DNA from: Micromonospora halophytica
Lineage (GTDB): Bacteria; Actinomycetota; Actinomycetes; Mycobacteriales; Micromonosporaceae
Direction: 5' to 3'
DNA length: 64,000 nucleotides
Assembly (NCBI RefSeq): GCF_900090245.1
Contig: NZ_FMDN01000023.1
Coordinates: 1-64,000 of the forward strand
The translations under genes were made by a program, and so were the position numbers. This document shows positions 24,544 to 31,573 of the stretch, one piece after another; the stretch's first letter is position 1, and every line of letters begins with the position of its first letter. The notes beneath the pieces are model-generated. The model was given only the letters and a program-made list of their open reading frames with translations, ran no database searches and was not told where the DNA came from.

Positions 24544-25527
24544 GTGGACGTCGACGCACTGCGCATCCTGGAGCCGCTGTGCTGGCGGGCGCCGAGCGCA
24601 CACAACACCCAGCCCTGGCGGCTCGACTACCGGCCCGGGACTGTTCGGGTCGGGTGGGACCCGGCGGACACCCTGCCGGCTGCCGATCCCACCGGCCGGG
24701 ACCTGAGACTGTCCCTCGGCGCGTTCGTCGAGACCTGTCTGATCGTCGCCGCCGACCTCGCAGTGCCGATGGAGTTCGTCGCGGACCACTGCGCCCAGGA
24801 CCGCTGGGTCGGCTGGCTGCGCGCTGCCCGGCGCCGCTACGACAGTCCCTTCAGCGCGGCGCAGGTGCAGGCCCGGCGCACCCACCGGGGCCGATTCTCG
24901 GCCGGCCCGGACGCCCAGGTGATCGAGACCGTCGACGCCGTCGCCCGGCAGGCGGGCGGATCGGTCCGGGTCGTCCCGGACGCCGACCTGCTGGCGCGGC
25001 TGCTCAGAGTCGCGGACCAGCAACTGTACGCCGATCCGGCGGTGGTCGGCGAGCTGCGGTCGTGGCTGCGGCTCACCCCGGCGCACCCGGACTACCGGGC
25101 CGACGGGCTGACCGGACGGTGCCTCGGCCTGTCCCCGGTCGAGGCGACCGGACTGCGGGCGGCGTTGGCGGCGTACCCGGCGCTGCGCCGGCTGGGGTTG
25201 CCCCGGCTGCTCGCCGCAGCCGCCGGCAACCCGCTCGCGCTCGGCGGCGCGGCGATCGTCCTGGTCGGGCCGCCCGGGATGGACGACGCGGCGCAGATCG
25301 GGTTCGGCCGGGTGTTGATGCGGGTCTGGCTGACCCTGCACGCGGCCGGGCTGGCGGCGCATCCGCTGAGCCAGCTCATCGACGCGCCCGCCACCCGTAC
25401 CGCGTTGGGCGCTCTGCTGGACGTGGCGCCGCAGCGTCTGCTCCACATCGCCCGCGTCGGCCGGCCGACGGGCCCGGCGGCGCGCTCGGCACGCCGGATC
25501 GGCGGGTTCGGATACAGCGGTCGCTGA
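24544..25527 (+). CDS. Acg-family nitroreductase-like FMN protein
   Basis: 327 residues from GTG 24544, one base after the preceding stop. It has the start RILEPLCWRAPSAHNTQPWRL (the S-x-x-N-x-Q-P-W FMN motif of nitroreductase/Acg proteins), RRTHRGRFSAG in the middle, and GRVLMRVWLTLHAAGLAAHPLSQ near the end (flavin and dimer interface). Acg proteins are FMN-binding relatives of nitroreductase; some act as flavin sinks, others in dehydrogenation during natural-product synthesis. As the fourth gene of the operon it may oxidise or reduce the amide product. Confidence 0.75.
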   Translation: MDVDALRILEPLCWRAPSAHNTQPWRLDYRPGTVRVGWDPADTLPAADPTGRDLRLSLGAFVETCLIVAADLAVPMEFVADHCAQDRWVGWLRAARRRYDSPFSAAQVQARRTHRGRFSAGPDAQVIETVDAVARQAGGSVRVVPDADLLARLLRVADQQLYADPAVVGELRSWLRLTPAHPDYRADGLTGRCLGLSPVEATGLRAALAAYPALRRLGLPRLLAAAAGNPLALGGAAIVLVGPPGMDDAAQIGFGRVLMRVWLTLHAAGLAAHPLSQLIDAPATRTALGALLDVAPQRLLHIARVGRPTGPAARSARRIGGFGYSGR

Positions 25528-25622
25528 AGAGCACGTAGGCCTCGACGTCGGGGCCGCAGGAGTTCGCGGCCACCACCAGAGATGTGAAGGGCCGACAGCA
25601 CAACGTGCGGCCGGGGCGGCTG

Positions 25623-28490
25623 TCAGGACCGGTTCACCACGGTCGTCCTGCCGGAGTCGTCCGTCGGCCGGGTTGCCACCGCGAGCTGGTGAAGTTTGGT
25701 GCGGACCGCGGCGGCGTCCTGGTGCTGGAGCTCGTCGAGGATGGTCAGAGCGTGTCGCCAGGCGAGGCGGGCCCCGGGGACGTCCCCCGCGGCGTGGCGT
25801 GAGTCGCCGAGGTGGGTCAGCACGATGGTCTCGTCATAGCGGATACGCAGTTGTCGGATCAGGTCGAGTGCCCGCTGATAGCAGTCGGCTGCCTGATCGA
25901 ACTCGCTGAGGTTGGTGTGGACGTAGCCGAGACTGTCCCAGGCCTGGGTGATTCCGCGCTGGTCGCCGGTCTCCTCGTGCAGGGTGAGTGACTGCCGACA
26001 GTAGGTGAGCGCCTGCTCATGCTCGCCGAGGTGGGTCAGGTACCAGCCGATGGCGTTGTGACCGTCCGCCTGCCCGGCCAGGTCGCCGATGGCCTCGTAG
26101 AGCGCGGTCGCCTCCCGTGCGTGAAGAAGTGCCTGCGCGTAGCGGCCCTCCCGGTCGTTGGCCCAGGCGAGGTTGAGCTGGGTGTGTGCCTGACTGGTCC
26201 GGTCGCCGGTCTGCTCGAACAGTGCCAGGGCGTGCTGGAAGTGGGTGAGGGCCTCGTCGTTGCCGGTCAGTTGCGCGTGGGCGCGGGCGAGCCCCCAGTG
26301 GGCGTGCGCCTGCCCGCGGCCGTCGGCCAGACGTCGGGCGGAGGCGAGCGCGACGCTCTGGACCGTGATCAGGTCGTGCCAGTAGCCGTGGATGTCGAGG
26401 AAGTCGAACAGGGTCCAGGCCAGCCGCCAACTGTGTCCGTCGAAGCCGCAGCGGGCGGCCTGCTCGATGGTGGCGGTCAGGATCGCCTTCTCCGCGGTGT
26501 ACCAGGCGAGTGCGGGCCCGTAGCCGGCGAACGTCTCCGCAAGCACGTCCGGGTGGGGCGGGCCGGGGATGATCGTTTCCCGGTGCGGGTCCAGCCGGCG
26601 GGCGGCGGAGTCGGCGCTGTGCAGGTAGTGGTCGAACATCCGGTGCTGGGCGTGGTGGCGGTCCTCGGCGCTGTCGCGGATGCCGGCCAGTTCCCGCGCG
26701 TACGCGCGGAGCAGGTCGTGGAAGGTGTACCGGCCGGGCGCGTGTTCGGTGAGCAGGTGTGTCCGGGTCAGCTCGGTCAGCAGCTCCCGGATCTGCGCCG
26801 TGGGAAGTCCGGCCAGGCTGGCCACGGCGGGAACGGTGATGTCCGGTCCAGGGTGCAGACCCAGGAGTCGGAACAGCCGGGCTGCCCGAGGGGACAGGGT
26901 GCGGTAGGACCAGGAGAAGACGGCCCTCATGTCGGTGGCCGGGTCACCGGCGTGGAAGGGGCCGAGATCGGTGTCCGGGCCGTCCGCGGCCTGGCGGAGT
27001 TCGGCGGCCAGGGCAGCGAGTGGGAAGGCGGGCCGGGTGGCGGCGCGCGCGGCGACGATGGCCAGTGCCAGGGGCAGCCGCGCCGACTGGGCGATGATGT
27101 CGTCGACGGTGGCCGGCTCGGCGGCGACCCGGGCCGCGCCGATGCGCCGGGCCAGCAGGTCCCGCGCGTCCTGCGGGGGCAGCAGGTCCAGGACCAGCGG
27201 ATGGGCGCCCTCGCTGGCGACCAGAGGGGTGAGCTGATTACGGCTGGTGATCAGCACCAGGCACCCGGGCGCGGCGGGCAGCAGGGGACGGACCTGTTCG
27301 GCGTCGCGCGCGTTGTCGAGGACGACGAGGGTCCGTTTGCCGGCCAGCACGCTGCGGTAGAGGGCGGATTGAGCGGCCAGCCCGGCGGGGATCTGCTGCG
27401 CCGGCACCCCGTACGCGTCCAGGAACCCGCGGATCGCGGCGGCCGGAGAGGTCAACGCTCCGTTGGCGTCGAATCCGTGAAGGTTGACGTACAGCTGCCC
27501 GTCGGGGAACCGCCCGGCTGTCTGGTGTGCCCAGTGCGTGGCGAAGGTGGTCTTACCGACGCCGGCGGTGCCGGACAGCACGACGACGACCGTGGTGGCG
27601 GACCCGGTTCGGTGTGCTGCCTGCGCGGCCCCGAGCAGTTCGTCGAGTTGGGCGAGCTCGCGACGGCGCCCGGTGAAGCCCCGTGCCGGCACCGGAAGCT
27701 GTGCCGGCACCGGACCTGCCGTCGGCGTGGAGGTGAGGCGCACCGGTGCCGCCGGCGGGTCGAGGGTGGCGTCCTGCCGGAGGATGGCGGCGGCGAGCTC
27801 GCGCAGCTCCCGGCTCGGATGGATGCCCAGCTCGTCGGCGAGTGTGGTGCGCAGCCGCTGGTAGGTGTTCAGGGCCTCCGCCTGGCGTCCGCTGCGGTAC
27901 AGCGCCAGCATCAGCTTGTGGTGTATCTGCTCGTGGTACGGATGCCGGCCGGCCAGGCGCTCCAGGTCGGGTACGAGCGGTGCGTGCTCACCCAGTGCGA
28001 GGCGGGCGTCGACGAGTGCCTGGACGGCTTCCAGCTCGATGCGGGTCAGGCGTTCGGCCTGTTCGTTCATCCAGCTGAGGCTGCTGACATCCGCCAGTGG
28101 CCGACCCCGCCACAGTGCGAGAGCCGTGCGTAGCCGGGCGGCGTTGCCGGCCGGGTCCCCGGGGTCTCTGCTCTCGCGCACGAGGCGCTCGGCGACGTCG
28201 ACATCGGTGCCCTCGCCGGGCAGGTCGAGGACGTAGCCGTGCAGGGAGGCCGTGATCGTCTCCCGGGCGCCGAGGTCGCCACGCAGGTAGGACACGTGGC
28301 GTTGCAGGGAGTTCGACGCTGTCGAGGGCGGCCTGCCGTCCCAGACGATCTCGATGAGCCGGTCGGCGTCGACGGGGTGACCGGCGTGCAGCGCCAGTGC
28401 GGCGAGCAGTGCCTTGCGTCGCAGGCCGCGCACCGGTCGGACGACGTCGCGCACGGTCACGTCGACCGGTCCAAGCAGCCGTACCTGCAT
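25623..28490 (-). CDS. SARP/AfsR-type regulator with NB-ARC and TPR domains
   Basis: 955 residues from ATG 28490. Domains in order: OmpR-like winged helix (about 1-95, KALLAALALHAGHPVDADRLI), BTAD (about 96-240, with YHEQIHHKLMLALYRSGRQAEALNTYQRL), NB-ARC ATPase (P-loop SGTAGVGKTT at 306-315, and a TLVVLDNARDAEQVRPLLPA Walker B region), then TPRs to about 930. Such proteins activate antibiotic or developmental genes when the STAND ATPase is switched on. It converges with the four-gene operon ending at 25527 (95-bp gap), and a secreted protein gene lies divergent at 28746. Either could be a target. Confidence 0.9.
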   Translation of the reverse strand: MQVRLLGPVDVTVRDVVRPVRGLRRKALLAALALHAGHPVDADRLIEIVWDGRPPSTASNSLQRHVSYLRGDLGARETITASLHGYVLDLPGEGTDVDVAERLVRESRDPGDPAGNAARLRTALALWRGRPLADVSSLSWMNEQAERLTRIELEAVQALVDARLALGEHAPLVPDLERLAGRHPYHEQIHHKLMLALYRSGRQAEALNTYQRLRTTLADELGIHPSRELRELAAAILRQDATLDPPAAPVRLTSTPTAGPVPAQLPVPARGFTGRRRELAQLDELLGAAQAAHRTGSATTVVVVLSGTAGVGKTTFATHWAHQTAGRFPDGQLYVNLHGFDANGALTSPAAAIRGFLDAYGVPAQQIPAGLAAQSALYRSVLAGKRTLVVLDNARDAEQVRPLLPAAPGCLVLITSRNQLTPLVASEGAHPLVLDLLPPQDARDLLARRIGAARVAAEPATVDDIIAQSARLPLALAIVAARAATRPAFPLAALAAELRQAADGPDTDLGPFHAGDPATDMRAVFSWSYRTLSPRAARLFRLLGLHPGPDITVPAVASLAGLPTAQIRELLTELTRTHLLTEHAPGRYTFHDLLRAYARELAGIRDSAEDRHHAQHRMFDHYLHSADSAARRLDPHRETIIPGPPHPDVLAETFAGYGPALAWYTAEKAILTATIEQAARCGFDGHSWRLAWTLFDFLDIHGYWHDLITVQSVALASARRLADGRGQAHAHWGLARAHAQLTGNDEALTHFQHALALFEQTGDRTSQAHTQLNLAWANDREGRYAQALLHAREATALYEAIGDLAGQADGHNAIGWYLTHLGEHEQALTYCRQSLTLHEETGDQRGITQAWDSLGYVHTNLSEFDQAADCYQRALDLIRQLRIRYDETIVLTHLGDSRHAAGDVPGARLAWRHALTILDELQHQDAAAVRTKLHQLAVATRPTDDSGRTTVVNRS

Positions 28491-28745
28491 CCAGCCACCC
28501 CCCTGACCTGGCCGCGGGAGCAGAGGCTACCGACATCGCCTGCGGGCAGGTGTCGAGAATCCGGGCCAGAACTGTCGGATTTCCGACGTTTCCGTCTGGG
28601 CCTGCGGGTTCGGACGAGTGACGGCGACCCCGGTCCGGCCGGGCGTGTGTGCGCGTCTCAGGTCGACATCAGCTTCACCTCAGGCCGTGCGGTGATGGTG
28701 GCCGCAGCGGCCGGGCGTCGCCCGGTCATGAGCAGAGGAGGCAAC

Positions 28746-29345
28746 ATGGTCGGTAGGCTGAGAGCAGGACTGGTGGCGCTCGGCGTGGTCGCTGCGGTGC
28801 TGTTGTCCGCGCCGGGCGTGGCGTTGGCTCAGGACGACAAGCCCACGCCACCGAACCCGGGCGACTGTGCCGTGGAGAACACCGACGACAAGGGCAACGT
28901 CACCATCACCTACGTGCCCGAGGGCAGCACGTTCGGGCTGTTCCACTGCCGCGACGGGGAGTGGCGCTTCGGGTGGTTTCCCTTCGACTCCGAGGCCGAC
29001 GCCGTCGCCGACGTGATCAGTGTCGACGCCGCCGGCGTGGCCACGGTCGACGAGGCGGTGATCGACGGACGGGCGGGGGACCTGCGGACCGGGGAGGTCA
29101 AGTACATCCTCGAGGCGGCCGGCATGTCCGAGCCGGTGGCCCCGGACCAGGCCGCGGTCTCCGTGGACGGCAAGCCGCTCTACGTGACGGAGGACCTGAC
29201 CGACGAGACGACCATCGCCGACCTCGCCGATAAGGCCGGCACCGAGACGCCCACGGTGGAGTTCACGAGCCGGAAGAGCTCGGTCACCATCACCTTCAGG
29301 TGCAAGCTGTGGCCGCCGTCGTGCACGATCACGATCCGGTGGTGA
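28746..29345 (+). CDS. Secreted hypothetical protein
   Basis: 199 residues from ATG 28746, with AGAGGAGGC upstream. Signal peptide: RLRAGLVALGVVAAVLLSAPG, ending with LAQ near residue 31. The mature part is acidic: GDCAVENTDDKGNVTITYVPEG with two Cys (GDC, FHCRDGEW), then a middle Asp/Ala/Val-rich region. A C-terminal domain has KSSVTITFRCKLWPPSCTITIRW, giving a second Cys pair. Beta-rich. I recognise no family. It is divergent from the SARP regulator across 255 bp, which holds no other visible gene. Confidence 0.65.
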   Translation: MVGRLRAGLVALGVVAAVLLSAPGVALAQDDKPTPPNPGDCAVENTDDKGNVTITYVPEGSTFGLFHCRDGEWRFGWFPFDSEADAVADVISVDAAGVATVDEAVIDGRAGDLRTGEVKYILEAAGMSEPVAPDQAAVSVDGKPLYVTEDLTDETTIADLADKAGTETPTVEFTSRKSSVTITFRCKLWPPSCTITIRW

Positions 29346-29414
29346 CCCTCTCCGCGTGAGGGACGCCGGCTCGTCCCCGTCGCGTGGCCGGACGGATCGG
29401 CATCGGTGACGATC

Positions 29415-29461
29415 GGCCATGGCGTGTCCCGCTGGTGATGTCTCGCGGGAACGCCATGGCC
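29415..29461. terminator. Hairpin terminator after the secreted protein gene
   Basis: GGCCATGGCG...CCCGC (29415-29432) pairs with 29445-29461 with a single bulged base and a 12-nt loop. It lies between converging genes ending at 29345 (+) and 29499 (-). Confidence 0.65.
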
Positions 29462-29498
29462 GGTCGTTCGTCCCAGGCCGCGGCAGCGACCGGACCGG

Positions 29499-29933
29499 TC
29501 AGCTCGTCCGACGGGCCGGTCGCCGGAACCTCCACCAGGGCAGGAGTTGGACGAGGCCGAATGCCGCCTCGACGACGAGGAACAGCCACAGCATCCGGGT
29601 GGCGCCGTGCGCCAGCGCGTACGCCTGCCACATCGCGAACAGCGCACGCGCGATGCCATCGAACAGTCCGTGCACGGGCTGCGTATGGAGGATGCGCAAC
29701 AACGCCCAGACGACCACGACCGATCCCATCAGGTTCGCGTACAGGGTCTGCATCGGATCAGGGGTGGGCAGGGCGCCCAGTCCGAGTGCGTCACCCAGGT
29801 GGGACAGCGCGTCGTGCAGCAGTACGTACGTCCACGGTGTCACGAAACCTGCCGTGACGACGAGGTCGTACCAGGCGCTCGCGCGGACGAGGCGCAGGTA
29901 GGCGGGGCGGGAGGGGAGGAGACGTGGAATCAC
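29499..29933 (-). CDS. Small integral membrane protein
   Basis: 144 residues from GTG 29933; longer starts would run through the MerR operator. Three or four hydrophobic stretches are visible (VTAGFVTPWTYVLLHDAL, LYANLMGSVVVVWALLRIL, FAMWQAYALAHG, MLWLFLVVEAAFGLVQLL), ending in a basic tail. No family recognised. It is divergent from a MerR regulator across a perfect palindrome (29977-29998), so it is the probable target of that regulator and inducible by its ligand. Confidence 0.65.
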   Translation of the reverse strand: MIPRLLPSRPAYLRLVRASAWYDLVVTAGFVTPWTYVLLHDALSHLGDALGLGALPTPDPMQTLYANLMGSVVVVWALLRILHTQPVHGLFDGIARALFAMWQAYALAHGATRMLWLFLVVEAAFGLVQLLPWWRFRRPARRTS

Positions 29934-29976
29934 GACGAGGGCTCCTGGTGTCCGACTGCGGGGCGCCTGACGGTAA

Positions 29977-29998
29977 ACCTTGGAGTAAGCTCCAAGGT
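29977..29998. promoter_or_regulatory. MerR-type operator
   Basis: ACCTTGGAG-TAAG-CTCCAAGGT is a perfect palindrome with 9-bp arms, the form of a MerR-family operator between the -35 and -10 elements. It lies 26 bp before the MerR start (30024) and 44 bp upstream of the divergent membrane gene. Confidence 0.85.
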
Positions 29999-30023
29999 CA
30001 AGCCCACGAGCCTGCGGAGCGTC

Positions 30024-30434
30024 ATGCGTATCGGGGATCTGGCCGCGCAAGCGGGCATGAGCACGGACACCATCCGGTTCTACGAGAAACTCGGCCTCGT
30101 CGAGGGCCGACGGCTACCCAACGGCTATCGCGACTTTCCACCCGAGGTGGTGGCGTGGCTGCACTACATCCGCACGGCGCAGACGCTCGGCTTCTCGCTG
30201 GCGGAGATCGCGGCCAACTGCGCGCGCCTGCGCGACGCGCCCGACACCGCGCAGGCGCTGTCGGCGCTGTTCAGGGAGAAGATCGACGTGATCGACGCCC
30301 GGATGGCCGAACTCGCCGCGCTGCGGGCCGACCTTGTCGCGCGCGTCGACACGGGCTGCCCGTTGCGGGTGGCGAGCCGAGACGGGAACAGTGAGGCACC
30401 CGTCGGGTCGTCCGCGTTCCCGGCGACGGGGTGA
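30024..30434 (+). CDS. MerR-family transcriptional regulator
   Basis: 136 residues from ATG 30024. It has the N-terminal MerR helix-turn-helix and wing (MRIGDLAAQAGMSTDTIRFY, EKLGLVEGRRLPNGYRDF), a second motif (FSLAEIAANCARLRD), then a coiled-coil dimerisation helix with REKIDVIDARMAELAALRADL and a C-terminal Cys (DTGCPLRVAS). The Cys could sense metal or thiol stress, but the usual multi-Cys metal loop is absent. It probably regulates itself and the divergent membrane protein from the 29977 palindrome. Confidence 0.88.
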   Translation: MRIGDLAAQAGMSTDTIRFYEKLGLVEGRRLPNGYRDFPPEVVAWLHYIRTAQTLGFSLAEIAANCARLRDAPDTAQALSALFREKIDVIDARMAELAALRADLVARVDTGCPLRVASRDGNSEAPVGSSAFPATG

Positions 30435-30531
30435 GGCGCACGCCGGTCAAGCCGGATGTGTCACCTGCCTCCGGCAACCGGCCTGCCACGCAGGGCCGCG
30501 CCTTGTCGGTGGGCCCTGCCACGATGCGCTC

Positions 30532-30909
30532 ATGGAACCGACGAAGATCGTTCAGGAGTTCTGGGATCGTATGCAGGCCCGTGACTGGGTAGGGCTCGGC
30601 GAGTTGCTGGCGGACGACCTGGCGGTGGAATGGCCGGTCAGCGCTGAGCGGATCGTGGGTCGCGACAACTACGTGACGATCAATGCCGAGTATCCGGAGG
30701 GGTGGGCGATCAGAGTGCTCCGGATCGTGGCAGACGGCGAAACCGTGGTGTCCGAGGTGGAAGTCCCCCACGACACGATGGGGGTCCACCGAGTGGCCTC
30801 GTTCTGGACGGTGCGCGACGGGAAGATCGTCGACGGTCGGGAGTACTGGACGGCTCTGGGTTCGGACCCCTCGCCGCAGTGGCGGGCTGCCTACGTGCAG
30901 CGGTGGTGA
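30532..30909 (+). CDS. NTF2/SnoaL-like fold protein
   Basis: 125 residues from ATG 30532. VQEFWDRMQARDWVGLGELLADDLAVEWP at the start and FWTVRDGKIVDGREYWT near the end are the usual first helix and last strands of SnoaL-like cone-fold proteins. These serve as small cyclases, isomerases or ligand binders; no catalytic set can be assigned. It lies 97 bp after the MerR gene on the same strand and converges with the reductase-like gene ending at 30937. Confidence 0.8.
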   Translation: MEPTKIVQEFWDRMQARDWVGLGELLADDLAVEWPVSAERIVGRDNYVTINAEYPEGWAIRVLRIVADGETVVSEVEVPHDTMGVHRVASFWTVRDGKIVDGREYWTALGSDPSPQWRAAYVQRW

Positions 30910-30936
30910 GCAGGAGCCGCCGACCAGGTTGTGTAC

Positions 30937-31464
30937 TCAGTAGATGACGCGGTACCAGTGCGCCGTCTCGTCGGCCACCGGTGCCAGCCGCACCCTGGTG
31001 CCGCCGGGGTGGTCGAAGATGCGCACCCCGTCGCCGAGCAGCACCGGGGCGAAGAAGATCAGGATCTCGTCGAGCAGTCCGGCCCGGATGCACTGCTGGG
31101 CGACGTTCGCGCCGAGGATGTTCACGTACCTGTCGCCGGCGGCTTCCTTGGCCTGGGCGACGGCGCTGTGCAGGTCGCTGACGAAGGTGACGCCCTTCGG
31201 TGGCTCGGCCGGTGGCCGGTGGGTGAGAACGAACGTCGGGCCGTGGTACCGGCCGCCGAACGCGCCCTCGCTGTCGGTGCCGCGGTTCGGGTCGTCGCCG
31301 CCGAAGGTGGCGTTGCCGGCCAGGATCGCGCCGACGGCGGCCAGCAGACGCTCCGCCGTCGGGTTGTCGCCCGTGAGGTGCTCGGTCAGCCAGGACATGT
31401 CGCCGCCCGGGCCGGCGAGGTAACCGTCGAGTGACGCCGTCGCCGAGTACAGCAGCTTGGCCAT
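30937..31464 (-). CDS. Dihydrofolate reductase-family (RibD C-terminal-like) protein
   Basis: 175 residues from ATG 31464, with an upstream GGAGGCCC. It starts AKLLYSATASLDGYLAGPGGD and continues GNATFGG, FVLTHRPPAEPPKGVTFVSD and YVNILGANVAQQCIRAGLLDEILIFFAPVLLGDG. This is the conserved end of the RibD_C/DHFR-like family of NADPH-dependent reductases. Standalone members have unknown substrates. It is a single-gene unit. Confidence 0.85.
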   Translation of the reverse strand: MAKLLYSATASLDGYLAGPGGDMSWLTEHLTGDNPTAERLLAAVGAILAGNATFGGDDPNRGTDSEGAFGGRYHGPTFVLTHRPPAEPPKGVTFVSDLHSAVAQAKEAAGDRYVNILGANVAQQCIRAGLLDEILIFFAPVLLGDGVRIFDHPGGTRVRLAPVADETAHWYRVIY

Positions 31465-31573
31465 GGGCCTCCTTCAGCTGAGGATCAGTCTGGTAGACCG
31501 CCGACGAGCCGAAGAGTCATCGGCACGTCCGGGAGGGGAGGTGGGTCTGAAGAGTTCCACCTGCGGGCACGTC

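Noticed and set aside
26019..28133. 704-codon plus-strand open frame
   Set aside because: Full-length antisense shadow of the SARP gene.
28239..28745. N-terminal extension of the secreted protein gene at 28746
   Set aside because: It overlaps the SARP gene antisense; ATG 28746 has AGGAGG and a signal peptide.
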